From: CSP1-1 sp035620615
GTDB lineage: Archaea; Thermoproteota; Nitrososphaeria; Nitrososphaerales; Nitrosopumilaceae
Assembly (NCBI GenBank): GCA_035620615.1
Contig: DASPGM010000005.1
Coordinates: 1 to 64,000, forward strand
Direction of reading: 5' to 3'
Length of the DNA: 64,000 nucleotides
Part shown: in pieces, positions 1 to 8,206 of the stretch
How the letters are laid out: every line of letters starts with the position of its first letter
How positions within the stretch are numbered: position 1 is the first letter of the stretch
Notes under the pieces: generated by a model
What the model was told of the DNA's origin: nothing
What the model saw: only the letters and a program-made list of their open reading frames with translations
Database searches by the model: none
Position numbers and translations under genes: made by a program

Positions 1-174
1 GACAGTCCACTGGAGAGATTCTCAATTACATCGCTAGATTCTGTCCTAGGAGAGTGGAAGGTATCTGTAGAGGATAGGAATAGTGAGTTTATGGCATCAG
101 CTAGTACAGATATGTCAATTAAGATACAGTATAGGGCAGAGAATAGTCCCTTGATTATGGTAGGGATGAAGTAA
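1..174 (+). CDS. C-terminal end of an unidentified protein (partial)
   Basis: Frame 1 is open from the first base of the window to a TAA at 172-174 and gives 57 residues ending in SPLIMVGMK. The start lies outside the window. The alternating polar/hydrophobic pattern around GEWKVSVEDR looks like the last strands of an extracellular beta-sandwich, but no family can be named. It is followed by about 125 bp without a gene and then by two secreted-protein genes, so an envelope role is plausible but inferred only from context. Confidence 0.6.
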   Translation, partial: DSPLERFSITSLDSVLGEWKVSVEDRNSEFMASASTDMSIKIQYRAENSPLIMVGMK

Positions 175-299
175 CAATGATACAAAACTCTGGTTTTAGT
201 TTTGTTTTATAAATTGAGACACAGAAAATTAATCGATTCATCAATAGAAATAATACAATCTTGTTTATCTTGCAACAGAAGGTGAAAATTCTAACGGAC

Positions 300-680
300 A
301 TGGCATTTTTCAAAAATATCATGGTTTTCTCAATATTTGGCTTAATCTTGATTCCATCTATATTAAGCGGAAATGCTGAAATGTTATCCCCTCGTCAACA
401 AATGGAATCTGGGATAGATGCAGAGGATGTAGAGTGTAAATCCGGATTGGTATTGATGATTCGTTCAACAAATGGAGCTGCAGCGTGTGTTAAATCTCCC
501 ACTTCTCTAAAATTAGTTAATACGGGGTGGGGAACTATCATTAAAACTATGAATGAATCAGAATCAAAAGAAGAGATTCCAAATATGCAAGACGATAAGC
601 AACCCGAATCATCTGAAGAAACGGACGCAAATATAATAGAAATTAAAATTAAAGACGGTGTAGGGTCTGGAGACCGATAA
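300..680 (+). CDS. small secreted protein with Cys pair and DGVG tail
   Basis: A 126-residue protein when started at ATG 300; a TTG at 261 would add 13 residues before the signal peptide. Residues 1 to about 27 form a hydrophobic Sec-type signal sequence ending near SGNAE. A middle segment carries two cysteines (ECKSGLVLMIRST ... AAACVKSPTS) and a conserved-looking GWGT, a pattern common in thaumarchaeal secreted proteins. An acidic, disordered stretch follows, and the protein ends IKIKDGVGSGDR. The same kind of tail closes the small secreted protein at 4032-4214. Function unknown; extracytoplasmic location is inferred from the signal peptide. Confidence 0.7.
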   Translation: MAFFKNIMVFSIFGLILIPSILSGNAEMLSPRQQMESGIDAEDVECKSGLVLMIRSTNGAAACVKSPTSLKLVNTGWGTIIKTMNESESKEEIPNMQDDKQPESSEETDANIIEIKIKDGVGSGDR

Positions 681-801
681 AATACACCATAAAATTTTAT
701 AAAAATTAACTAAACTGACTCCATAGTATTCTAGTCTAATGGTTTTACCTCGTTTGTATAAATTGGACAAACGATGACTAAAAACCCCCAACAATAATCC
801 T

Positions 802-1506
802 ATGGTAATGAAAATCACAATGACGCATAATCAAGTGCTAATGATTACCTTAGTAATTGCCTCTATAGGAGGAACATATGCCATTTCAACAGGTTTTGAC
901 CTCACTTTGGATTCAACAGGTAAATCTGCTCCATCTGGAGCTCTATTAACTGGAAACGTAAAAGTAACTCAATATGACGAAAGTGGAAACATTATCGCAT
1001 ATAGACAAAGTGATAACCACATAGTTTTCCATGGTATGGAAATTATCATGGGACAGGTATTCAACGGAGTAAATGATACATATGCAACAAAAGTTAGACC
1101 TGTCAGTCATATGGAAATTGGACTCGCTGGAGATCCAGGTGTATATGCAACCGCTTTGCGATGGAACGATACTGATGTTGTTGACCCAGTAATAGATACA
1201 AACCCTCTTTGTGCTAGAGTGGTAGCTGTTATCGATAACGTTACTCAAGGAAACTCACATAAATCGCCAAGCACATGTCATGGAACAGAAGGCTTTGGAG
1301 CAAACCCATGTTCTGCACAAATGAACGTTACTGCTAGATCAACCTTTACTGGTGCAAACTGTGCTGCTGCATCAATCGATGAAGCTGGAATCTTCAATGA
1401 TCCAGCTGGTGGATTGATGTTTGCAAGAAACACATTTGGTAGTGTCACACTGAACCCACTTGACTCTCTTGCGTTAGACTGGGAATTCACGTTTACAGAC
1501 TCATAG
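802..1506 (+). CDS. secreted or membrane-anchored beta-rich protein, possible surface structural protein
   Basis: 234 residues from ATG 802; in-frame ATGs at 808 and 820 are alternative starts. One hydrophobic segment (about residues 11-28, VLMITLVIASIGGTYA) could be a signal peptide or anchor. The rest is beta-rich with several N-glycosylation sequons (NDT, NVT) and four cysteines in the middle. The C-terminal part (EAGIFND, MFARNTFGSV, LDSLALDWEFTFTD) resembles the closing strands of some phage tail-type structural proteins; this is pattern recognition, not a search result. It stands alone between intergenic gaps. No enzymatic motif is visible. Confidence 0.7.
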   Translation: MVMKITMTHNQVLMITLVIASIGGTYAISTGFDLTLDSTGKSAPSGALLTGNVKVTQYDESGNIIAYRQSDNHIVFHGMEIIMGQVFNGVNDTYATKVRPVSHMEIGLAGDPGVYATALRWNDTDVVDPVIDTNPLCARVVAVIDNVTQGNSHKSPSTCHGTEGFGANPCSAQMNVTARSTFTGANCAAASIDEAGIFNDPAGGLMFARNTFGSVTLNPLDSLALDWEFTFTDS

Positions 1507-1627
1507 ACGTAAATTCAAAATGGGGGGAACCCCATCCAAAATTTTTATAATTTTTTTAAAAAATTACAGTATCAAGTTTTAATTATGGATAGTTTCCCAT
1601 TAATCATTGCCATTTTATTCCTTTGAA

Positions 1628-1747
1628 ATGATTCTAGTTGGAATTATTTTATTAAGTGCAATGACGGTGGGAGGAATTAAAATTTGGTTAACAAGAAAAA
1701 AAACTAATCCCGAACTTCAAGACGACTCTGAACAACAAAACTTATGA
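1628..1747 (+). CDS. 39-residue single-pass membrane protein
   Basis: ATG 1628 to TGA 1747 encodes 39 residues. Residues 2-21 are hydrophobic (ILVGIILLSAMTVGGIKIWL), followed by a basic RKK cluster and an acidic, Gln-rich tail ending DDSEQQNL. This N-out, C-in layout is typical of small archaeal membrane peptides. It sits alone between the secreted protein gene and ubiX on the same strand. No family is recognised, and its shortness makes the call tentative. Confidence 0.45.
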   Translation: MILVGIILLSAMTVGGIKIWLTRKKTNPELQDDSEQQNL

Positions 1748-1818
1748 TATTTGTTATATTTCCCTAAAAATTACCACTCGTACGTTATTTGTTAGCTCTT
1801 ACCTAAAATAGTATAAAG

Positions 1819-1841
1819 TATCATCTTGGATTGAGATGATA
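1819..1841. promoter_or_regulatory. 8-bp inverted repeat directly before ubiX
   Basis: TATCATCT and AGATGATA are perfect inverted arms around a 7-bp centre (TGGATTG), ending 2 bp before the TTG start of ubiX. A TATA-like GTATAAA lies just upstream at 1811-1817. The position fits an operator overlapping the transcription start, or a hairpin at the 5' end of the message. Confidence 0.4.
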
Positions 1842-1843
1842 AT

Positions 1844-2398
1844 TTGAAGCTAGTAATTGGAATAACAGGAAGTACTGGAGTAATTTATGGAGTAAGATTA
1901 CTTCAGGTATTAAAAGAAAAAAATATCCAAACCCATCTAATTTTTACAGAATGGGCAAAAAAATGCCTAGCAATGGAGACTGATTTTTCTCTGGAGGATG
2001 TAAAATTACTTGCTACAACTGTATCTGATGAGGCTAACATGGCATCAAGTGTTTCAAGTGGAACGCACAAAGTAGATGGTATGATTGTTATTCCTTGTAC
2101 AATGAAAACATTATCAAGTATAGCCATAGGATATGATGAAACTCTGGTTGCCCGTGCAGCAGGAGTAACTCTTAAGGAATCCAGAAAATTGGTTCTAGTA
2201 GTAAGAGAAACTCCTTTGACAGCTATTAATTTAGAAAATATGTTAAAACTTGCAAGATTAGGGGTTGTAATACTTCCTCCTGTCCCAGGTTTTTATATAA
2301 AGCCAAAAACAATAGATGAATTGGTAAACCATACTGTAGGAAAATGCCTAGATCAGTTTGGTATTGAGCATAATCTGTATAGAAGATGGGGTGAGTAG
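1844..2398 (+). CDS. ubiX: flavin prenyltransferase UbiX
   Basis: 184 residues. Flavin prenyltransferases join dimethylallyl phosphate to FMN, giving the prenylated FMN cofactor used by UbiD-type decarboxylases. Visible family features are the N-terminal nucleotide-binding loop GITGSTGVIYGVRLL, the central DGMIVIPCTMKTLSSIA segment, the VVRETPLT stretch and VVILPPVPGFYIKP. The length is normal for the family. The start is TTG at 1844, immediately upstream of MKLVIGITG. It converges tail to tail with the next gene with no gap. No ubiD is in the window. Confidence 0.9.
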   Translation: MKLVIGITGSTGVIYGVRLLQVLKEKNIQTHLIFTEWAKKCLAMETDFSLEDVKLLATTVSDEANMASSVSSGTHKVDGMIVIPCTMKTLSSIAIGYDETLVARAAGVTLKESRKLVLVVRETPLTAINLENMLKLARLGVVILPPVPGFYIKPKTIDELVNHTVGKCLDQFGIEHNLYRRWGE

Positions 2399-3145
2399 CT
2401 ATGGATTGTCTCCAAAGTAATCTTGTATACTTCCTCTAAAAAACGTAGTATAGGATTGGTTTATTGATATATCTTGATAATTAGCTGTCACGTTGACAAA
2501 ATATTTTCCTGGTGTGTCAATGTTTGCACGTACAACATGATTTTCACGAAATAATCCTGTAGAATCTGTTTTACCACTTAACAAAGTTACAAATTTACCC
2601 TCTTGATTAGTAATAGTTACATTTACTAATACATTCTCAAGTGCTCCTTCTGACTGTTCAAATCTAGCATCTGGATTTTTTTTCGCATCAAAAACCTTTA
2701 CTGAGATCCCTACTGGATAACTAGCATAGGTGTGCTGTGGTAGTTTAGTAGAAAGAATTAATTCAGTTTTAGAGTCAACTGGAATTTTTGGTTTATAGAT
2801 TTCTTCATTATATGAAATAGGAATAAAATCATCATTTTCTAAAATTTTTCCCGAAACAATAATTTTATCATCTTTCATTTTTTGATATAGATAGTATACT
2901 TCTCCAGTGGTTGTAATTCCACTTAATCTAATAATTTTTCCATCTTGAATTACTCTTATCTTAAAATCGTTAGATATCGCATAATCTTTATTATCAGTTG
3001 AAATTATTCCTGACTGAAAAACAAGTAAATTTTCCTCAAATCCAAAGGCATACTTAGAATGAGTATGGCTGAAAAAAATGATAGAGACAATAAAAATTGA
3101 TGATAAAATTACAATTATTGAAATTTTACTATTTGATGAATTCAC
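2399..3145 (-). CDS. membrane-anchored extracellular protein with Ig-like/Big-type domain
   Basis: 248 residues. Residues about 8-27 form an N-terminal hydrophobic anchor or signal (ISIIVILSSIFIVSIIFF). The exported part is beta-rich; the C-terminal half (LENVLVNVTITNQEGKFV, KTDSTGLFRENHVV, IDTPGKYFVNVTANY) matches the usual layout of Big/Ig-like or carboxypeptidase-regulatory-like repeats seen in thaumarchaeal surface proteins. Several NxT/S sequons suggest glycosylation. No catalytic residues are seen. It converges on ubiX. Confidence 0.7.
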   Translation of the reverse strand: MNSSNSKISIIVILSSIFIVSIIFFSHTHSKYAFGFEENLLVFQSGIISTDNKDYAISNDFKIRVIQDGKIIRLSGITTTGEVYYLYQKMKDDKIIVSGKILENDDFIPISYNEEIYKPKIPVDSKTELILSTKLPQHTYASYPVGISVKVFDAKKNPDARFEQSEGALENVLVNVTITNQEGKFVTLLSGKTDSTGLFRENHVVRANIDTPGKYFVNVTANYQDISINQSYTTFFRGSIQDYFGDNP

Positions 3146-3245
3146 ATAATTAGTTTTTTTCCATTAAAATTAAGATTATCTTTGAATAATTTGACAAGAA
3201 GGTGACTATCCTTTTATAGCAAAAATCAGACAAAACCCAATATCC

Positions 3246-3674
3246 TTGTTTAAAATTAATTTTGAAAAATTAGTCAAAGTCGAACGAAATAAAATATTTG
3301 GTATTGCAACAAACTATGAGCATTTACAACAACAATTGCCACAATACTTTCCTTCAGTAAATATACGGTCAGTTCGCGGTAATATTGCTGTAGTTGAAGA
3401 ACATGTCAGGATTGCAGGTCGTGAATTTGTTATGATGACAAAACATGTGACTAAATATCCAGAACTTCATGAAGTTTTTGTTATAGGTGGAGATGCTAAG
3501 GGAAGTCATATTATTGAAAGATATGAATCAATTAAAGATGGAACAAAGATTACCGTTGAGGCCAAACTTAATCTAAAGGGACCATTAAAATTAGTAGCAT
3601 TTTTTGGAAAATCTAAGATAAAAAATGGGTTTGTAAAAATAATGGATGAATTTGCAAAGATTGCAGAAGAATAA
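3246..3674 (+). CDS. SRPBCC/START-like ligand-binding domain protein
   Basis: 142 residues, starting at TTG 3246. The N-terminal strand (FKINFEKLVKVERNKIFGIATNYEHL) followed by a helix is typical of the polyketide-cyclase/START-like (SRPBCC) helix-grip fold, as are the later KITVEAKLNLKG strand and the long C-terminal helix (IKNGFVKIMDEFAKIAEE). Such proteins bind hydrophobic ligands; the ligand here is unknown. It converges on tatA with a 5-bp gap. Confidence 0.65.
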   Translation: MFKINFEKLVKVERNKIFGIATNYEHLQQQLPQYFPSVNIRSVRGNIAVVEEHVRIAGREFVMMTKHVTKYPELHEVFVIGGDAKGSHIIERYESIKDGTKITVEAKLNLKGPLKLVAFFGKSKIKNGFVKIMDEFAKIAEE

Positions 3675-3679
3675 ATTAA

Positions 3680-3880
3680 TTATTTAGTATCTTGTTTTTC
3701 TTTAAATTCTTTGAGATCTTTTTCTGCTTCTATTTTTCCTTTCTCAAAATCGCCTTTGGCTCTACCAAGTGTTTTTGCTAGCTCAGGAATTTTTTTGGCA
3801 CCAAAAATTAGTACCCCCACAATAACAATAATCCACACCCATTCGTATCCGCCAACAAAATTTACTATTCCTTCTAACAC
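3680..3880 (-). CDS. tatA: twin-arginine translocase subunit TatA/E
   Basis: 66 residues with the classic TatA layout: one short transmembrane helix (WVWIIVIVGVLIFGA), the FGAKKIPELAKTLGRA hinge and amphipathic helix, then a charged, Lys/Glu-rich tail. TatA polymerises to form the pore through which folded proteins are exported. tatC lies 346 bp downstream on the same strand, separated by a small secreted-protein gene on the opposite strand, so the two Tat genes are close but probably not one simple operon. Confidence 0.93.
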   Translation of the reverse strand: MLEGIVNFVGGYEWVWIIVIVGVLIFGAKKIPELAKTLGRAKGDFEKGKIEAEKDLKEFKEKQDTK

Positions 3881-4031
3881 GTTCTTTTTTCATTTATTTG
3901 AGATTTAAGTGTTCATAAAGTATTTGCGCATGTATTAATAACTCAAAACCTAAACTCAGTTCAGAGTACATCTAAGACTGTTAAATTCATACAAACAGTA
4001 CCTAATAACCATCAAAAGCTATAGTCATTTT

Positions 4032-4214
4032 ATGAAAACAGGAAAAAATTTCCTAATAATCATTATTGTATTTTTTTCAGCGACAGGTTTTCTCGTAATA
4101 CAGGAATTTCCTATAACAGAAAATCTTTTTGCTAGCGTGGACGACAATTCTTCTCAAGACAAAAAGATCACAGTTAAAGTTTCTGATGGCGTTGGAACTA
4201 GTAGCAAAGGGTAA
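4032..4214 (+). CDS. 60-residue secreted peptide with DGVG tail
   Basis: Residues 5-24 form a strong signal peptide or anchor (KNFLIIIIVFFSATGFLVI). The exported part is only about 35 residues and ends KITVKVSDGVGTSSKG. That end closely parallels IKIKDGVGSGDR in the protein at 300-680, which suggests a shared C-terminal signal. It lies on the + strand between tatA and tatC, both on the - strand. Function unknown. Confidence 0.65.
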   Translation: MKTGKNFLIIIIVFFSATGFLVIQEFPITENLFASVDDNSSQDKKITVKVSDGVGTSSKG

Positions 4215-4225
4215 AAAATAAATTT

Positions 4226-5029
4226 CTAATTTTTTACGCTATTTTTTTTAATTTTACGCTCTCTTCGTTCAATAATCAACATCCCTGCTACATATAGTGC
4301 AAGCATTGGTCCCGATACAAACCACATTGTTACCCCACTTCCATCTGGAGTAATAACTGCTCCAAAAATTGCTATGGCCACTATTGCATAACGAATGTTT
4401 TTTCTCCAAAATGATGCATCAGTAATTCCAGAAGCAGTTGTAGCATACATCACTAAAGGTAATTGAAATGATATTCCAAACGCTAAAATAAATTGTAAAA
4501 CAAATGAAATAAAATCCATAATATTTAAAAATGTTACAAGACCGGCAGACTCTCCATATTTGTAAAGAAAATCAAGAATGTAGGGAACTACTAAAAAATA
4601 CGAAAAAAGACAACCTGCAATAAAAAGTGCCAGTGCTGGAATTATAATTGAGCGACTCACATTGATCTCTCTTTCTTTTAAGGCAGGTTTTATGAATCCA
4701 GTAATTTCTTTAATAACTACTGGCATTCCAAAAACAATTCCAACTAATGCTGCAATGTAGATTTGTGCAAAAAATGCTTGACCAGGGGCTGTTTGAATTA
4801 ATTGGACTTCTTCTGGTACTAGTTGATTTTTCATATAATTTGTAATCTGTGCAGCAATATTGTTTAGTGGATCTGGCGTAGGATAATATATTGAAACTCC
4901 ACCAATTTCAATTGGGGTTAAATGAAAAGTAATAACAAAAACAGTAATGATTCCTACCGTAATCACAATTCGTAATATTCTTTTTCTAAGCTCATCAAGA
5001 TGCTTACTGATTTCTTGAATTTCAGACAT
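4226..5029 (-). CDS. tatC: twin-arginine translocase subunit TatC
   Basis: 267 residues, normal TatC length. The N-terminal cytosolic motif (ISKHLDELRKRI), the FxxE-type helix around GIVFGMPVVIKEITGFIKPALKERE and six hydrophobic segments identify TatC, the receptor for twin-arginine signal peptides. The protein would form the receptor complex with the nearby TatA. The C-terminus is basic. Its 3' end converges on the small secreted peptide gene with an 11-bp gap. Confidence 0.95.
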   Translation of the reverse strand: MSEIQEISKHLDELRKRILRIVITVGIITVFVITFHLTPIEIGGVSIYYPTPDPLNNIAAQITNYMKNQLVPEEVQLIQTAPGQAFFAQIYIAALVGIVFGMPVVIKEITGFIKPALKEREINVSRSIIIPALALFIAGCLFSYFLVVPYILDFLYKYGESAGLVTFLNIMDFISFVLQFILAFGISFQLPLVMYATTASGITDASFWRKNIRYAIVAIAIFGAVITPDGSGVTMWFVSGPMLALYVAGMLIIERRERKIKKNSVKN

Positions 5030-5064
5030 CTGAGTCTATCTAATTTAGTTTGAACTCTATTTAT

Positions 5065-5529
5065 CTACTTAGTGGGAATTGGTAGTAGTTTCTCTTCAGG
5101 AAGCCCTGCTTCTTTTTGTTCTTTTTCTGATATATCTAAAAATTCAATAGTAATTACTGGTTTTGCTTTGAATTTGAATTCTAATTCTTTTGCCAATTCT
5201 GCAATTTCTTTTCCAGAGTAAATCTCTGTTGAATCTTTTAGAAATACCCTTTCTCCTTTTTCAATGTCTTTTCCACCAAACTTCTTTTTTAGAAATTTAG
5301 TAATCTCTGGTAATTCCTTTCTATTGATGTTGTTATAATAATATGCAATTCCATTAACTGGAGTATAATCGAGTGGGGTACCATTTCTATAAAGAAATAC
5401 CCCAATAAACATGGCATCAGCTTCAGGTTCTCTTGTACACTTTATTTCCCAAAGTAAAACCTTCTTAGGATCATAGGCTAGCTTTTCAACTTCCTCAATT
5501 GTTAATTTCCAATATCTGCATCTAACCAT
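5065..5529 (-). CDS. conserved hypothetical protein, 154 residues
   Basis: Soluble mixed alpha/beta protein with no signal peptide or membrane segment. It contains a single internal Cys (KCTREPEADAMFIG), a repeated Lys/Glu-rich helix pattern and a C-terminal EKLLPIPTK. I do not recognise the family; it has the look of a thaumarchaeal core hypothetical. It sits 35 bp upstream of tatC on the same strand, so co-transcription with tatC is likely. Confidence 0.7.
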   Translation of the reverse strand: MVRCRYWKLTIEEVEKLAYDPKKVLLWEIKCTREPEADAMFIGVFLYRNGTPLDYTPVNGIAYYYNNINRKELPEITKFLKKKFGGKDIEKGERVFLKDSTEIYSGKEIAELAKELEFKFKAKPVITIEFLDISEKEQKEAGLPEEKLLPIPTK

Positions 5530-5626
5530 AAGATTCCACTATTTTACTGTTATAAATTGCTTAAAAATTTAATTAGTTTTTTTCTATTTGCCTAATAGAA
5601 TAGATAACAATTTTTTTTGGATAATT

Positions 5627-6568
5627 TCATTGACTTTGAGATAAAATAGTAAATCTATTTCCAATAAATTCTTTGGTTGGAATAACTAGTCCTTCATTTT
5701 TCTCATTTTGTATGATGACATGGAGTGTCCCAACTGAAGTTATTGTCCCAGTAACGTCACCGATTTTAATTTTCTGCCCAACTTTAAGGAAGGAACGATG
5801 ATCAGCTACTCCAGCAATGGCTGCAGGTAGTATGTCTTTTAGAGTAAATCCCAAACCAACTGCAATTGCTGCTCCAACTGCCACAGCAATACTCCATGCA
5901 AATGCGGATACCAATATTGGTACTATTGATTCCCCTATCCCTAACTGAGTAATTGCTACTGAAAAAATAATACCATACATTACCACTTTAATTCCGGTAA
6001 TAGGATATTTTGAATTTCCAAAACCATGTTTTACAATTTCTTGGTCAACCCATTTAATGACAAATTTAACAATAATTGAACCAATAATTAGAATTAAAAC
6101 AAATGCCAACAAATTTGGAACCCATAGCCACAATTGAGTCAAAGCTTGACTTAGTTCTAAAAATTCAAGTGCATCAATTGCTGCAACAATAAAGAATATG
6201 TAAACAAACCATTTAATGGTGGCTGCAATTAATTTAGCTGAATTTAATTTATTTGTAGAAAGTTCTTTAATTTCAACTTCGGCATCATTTTGAGTATCAA
6301 CCTTTTGTAAAATTCTCGTCGCTGCTTTTTCTACTGCTCGGTGAACAATCTTTCCTGCAAAAAATCCAATAATCAATAAAATAACGGCAGCAACTATTTT
6401 TGGAATGGATTCAGCTACATTTGTTGCAAATGCAATCAATCCCTCAGTAGCTGGAGTGTAAAATTGATCTGCTCCATCAAATTCTTGGGCAAAAACTAAA
6501 CCTGAAGTAGAGATGATTAGCATAAAAATAACTGAATACAATATAGTGTTAATTTTAAAAAATTTCAT
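5627..6568 (-). CDS. MscS-family small-conductance mechanosensitive channel
   Basis: 313 residues. An N-terminal signal-like segment is followed by about four to five transmembrane helices. The pore-lining helix (AVAVGAAIAVGLGFTLKDI, Ala/Gly-rich) and the following beta domain (FLKVGQKIKIGDVTGTITSVG, then VVIPTKEFIGNRF-like GLVIPTKEFIGNRFTIL) are diagnostic of MscS. Such channels open under membrane tension and release osmolytes. The start at ATG 6568 precedes the hydrophobic segment. A 265-bp gap with a divergent regulator gene lies upstream. Confidence 0.88.
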   Translation of the reverse strand: MKFFKINTILYSVIFMLIISTSGLVFAQEFDGADQFYTPATEGLIAFATNVAESIPKIVAAVILLIIGFFAGKIVHRAVEKAATRILQKVDTQNDAEVEIKELSTNKLNSAKLIAATIKWFVYIFFIVAAIDALEFLELSQALTQLWLWVPNLLAFVLILIIGSIIVKFVIKWVDQEIVKHGFGNSKYPITGIKVVMYGIIFSVAITQLGIGESIVPILVSAFAWSIAVAVGAAIAVGLGFTLKDILPAAIAGVADHRSFLKVGQKIKIGDVTGTITSVGTLHVIIQNEKNEGLVIPTKEFIGNRFTILSQSQ

Positions 6569-6833
6569 ATTATTAGTCCAAATCGATTAGGTTGGAACCT
6601 GCTATTTATACTCATCGTAAAACTTCTACTAATGTAACCTATACGTCTGTAACTTATTTCCTAAATCATTCAATGATGTACATGCACAGATAGATCTAAT
6701 CTGTAAACAAAAATAAGATTAAAGATCCCATTTTGTAAAATTTCAATATTTGTAACATCCTGATTTTTTGTACTAAATTATTCTCCAAAAACTTTGGTAT
6801 GTCTTATAACTTAGTATAATGTACATATTTTAA

Positions 6834-6989
6834 ATGGGCATTAGAGTAACTGTGGTACTTGACCAAAGTAATGTAGAAAAGCTGCGTGGAATCCAGGCTA
6901 AATTAATTAAAACTTCTACTAAATCTGTTAGCTTTTCAAACGTACTTAATCAGGTTGTTGAAGAAGGATTAAGGAAATTTAAACCATAG
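6834..6989 (+). CDS. 51-residue ribbon-helix-helix (CopG-like) protein
   Basis: ATG 6834 to TAG 6989. The N-terminal strand GIRVTVVLDQSNVEKLRGIQ and the following helices (SVSFSNVLNQVVEEGLRKF) match the ribbon-helix-helix DNA-binding fold, which acts as a dimer. It lies alone between the MscS gene and purS. The promoter region upstream has an inverted repeat ACAGAT-N7-ATCTGT at 6686-6704 that could be an operator, although it is about 130 bp away. Confidence 0.6.
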   Translation: MGIRVTVVLDQSNVEKLRGIQAKLIKTSTKSVSFSNVLNQVVEEGLRKFKP

Positions 6990-7080
6990 AGTTTTAGATT
7001 CTTAATTTCTTTTATTTTTCTAGTTAGAACTGAAAATCGATTTGCAATAGATATAATATCCTTTAACCTAAAATCAAATT

Positions 7081-7341
7081 ATGTCAATTTATACTGTTCA
7101 TGTTATAATTGAAAATAAGCCTAGTATTAATGATCCTGAAGGAGAAACTATTTTGAAAGATCTTGTTCTTAAAGGGAATTACTCTTCCGTAAAAAAAATT
7201 CGCTCAGCAAAGATGTTAAAATTTAAAATAAATGAAAAAAACAAAAATCTTGCTGAAAAAAAAATTCAAAAACTATGTGATGAGCTTCGAATCTATAATC
7301 CAATGGTAAGTAAAATTACTATAGACGTTATAGAAGATTAG
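7081..7341 (+). CDS. purS: FGAM synthase subunit PurS
   Basis: 86 residues, the usual PurS size. The ferredoxin-like pattern (YTVHVIIENKPSINDPEGETI at the start, the KIRSAKMLKFKI strand and LCDELRIYNPM) identifies PurS, the small subunit that bridges PurL and the glutaminase PurQ in the three-part FGAM synthase found in archaea and Gram-positive bacteria. purQ follows after a 184-bp gap that holds an 11-bp inverted repeat, so its expression may be separately controlled. Confidence 0.93.
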   Translation: MSIYTVHVIIENKPSINDPEGETILKDLVLKGNYSSVKKIRSAKMLKFKINEKNKNLAEKKIQKLCDELRIYNPMVSKITIDVIED

Positions 7342-7350
7342 ATCTGAGTT

Positions 7351-7391
7351 AATGTTTTTACAAGTAACTTGCTGGTTTTGGTAAAAACATT
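7351..7391. promoter_or_regulatory. 11-bp inverted repeat between purS and purQ
   Basis: AATGTTTTTAC (7351-7361) and GTAAAAACATT (7381-7391) are perfect inverted arms 19 bp apart. The first arm starts 9 bp after the purS stop codon. The loop itself begins with a short CAAG/CTTG palindrome. It could act as a hairpin ending purS transcripts, or as a protein-binding operator for the purine genes. Confidence 0.4.
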
Positions 7392-7525
7392 TCTGATACT
7401 TTATGAGGTTAAATATTTTGCAAAACATAATATCAACCAAAAATTCTCCTTTTCCATATATTTCAATCCTAGTCAAAAATCAGTCTGGGATTTGATTTTA
7501 ATAACGCATTACAATTAAGAAAACT

Positions 7526-8206
7526 GTGAAAGTCGGGGTAATTGTGTTTCCTGGCAGTAATTGTGATCGAGATATGTATCATGTACTTACGGATGTTTTT
7601 AAAATTAAAGCTGAGTTTTTTTGGCATGAAAAAAATCTTCCAAAAAACCTTGATGCAGTTATACTTCCCGGAGGATTTTCTTATGGTGACCGACTCCGAG
7701 CTGGGGCAATAGCTGCACATAGTCATGTAATATCAGATATTAGAAAATTTGCATCCCGTGGGTTGCCTATTTTGGGGGTATGTAATGGGTTTCAAATTTT
7801 AGTTGAAGCAGGATTATTGCCTGGTGTTTTATTGAAAAATAACACCTTAAATTTTATGTGCAAGTGGACAAATCTAATCGTTGAAAACAATAAAACTCCG
7901 TTTACTAATAAATTAAAACTTCATGAAAAAATTCCTATCCCAATTGCAAATGGTGAGGGAAGATTTTATGCTGATGAAAAAACTTTGAAAATTCTAAAAA
8001 AAAATAATCAAATTGTTTTTAGATATTCTGATGTTGTAAATGGCTCTACATCAAGAATTGCTGGGGTATGCAATAAAGAAGGAAATGTTGTTGGAATGAT
8101 GCCTCATCCAGAAAGAGCAACTGAGCCTGATATTAATCCACAAGATCCAAAACCTGCGTCATTAATTTTTGAATCACTCCTCAATACAATTGGAGTAAAA
8201 AAATGA
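7526..8206 (+). CDS. purQ: FGAM synthase glutaminase subunit PurQ
   Basis: 226 residues, GTG start at 7526. This class I glutamine amidotransferase releases ammonia from glutamine for formylglycinamidine ribonucleotide synthesis. The nucleophile Cys is in LGVCNGFQIL, the His/Glu pair in GMMPHPERATE, and the N-terminal VIVFPGSNCDRD is PurQ-typical. It overlaps the purL start by 4 bp (ATGA), indicating translational coupling. Confidence 0.96.
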   Translation: MKVGVIVFPGSNCDRDMYHVLTDVFKIKAEFFWHEKNLPKNLDAVILPGGFSYGDRLRAGAIAAHSHVISDIRKFASRGLPILGVCNGFQILVEAGLLPGVLLKNNTLNFMCKWTNLIVENNKTPFTNKLKLHEKIPIPIANGEGRFYADEKTLKILKKNNQIVFRYSDVVNGSTSRIAGVCNKEGNVVGMMPHPERATEPDINPQDPKPASLIFESLLNTIGVKK

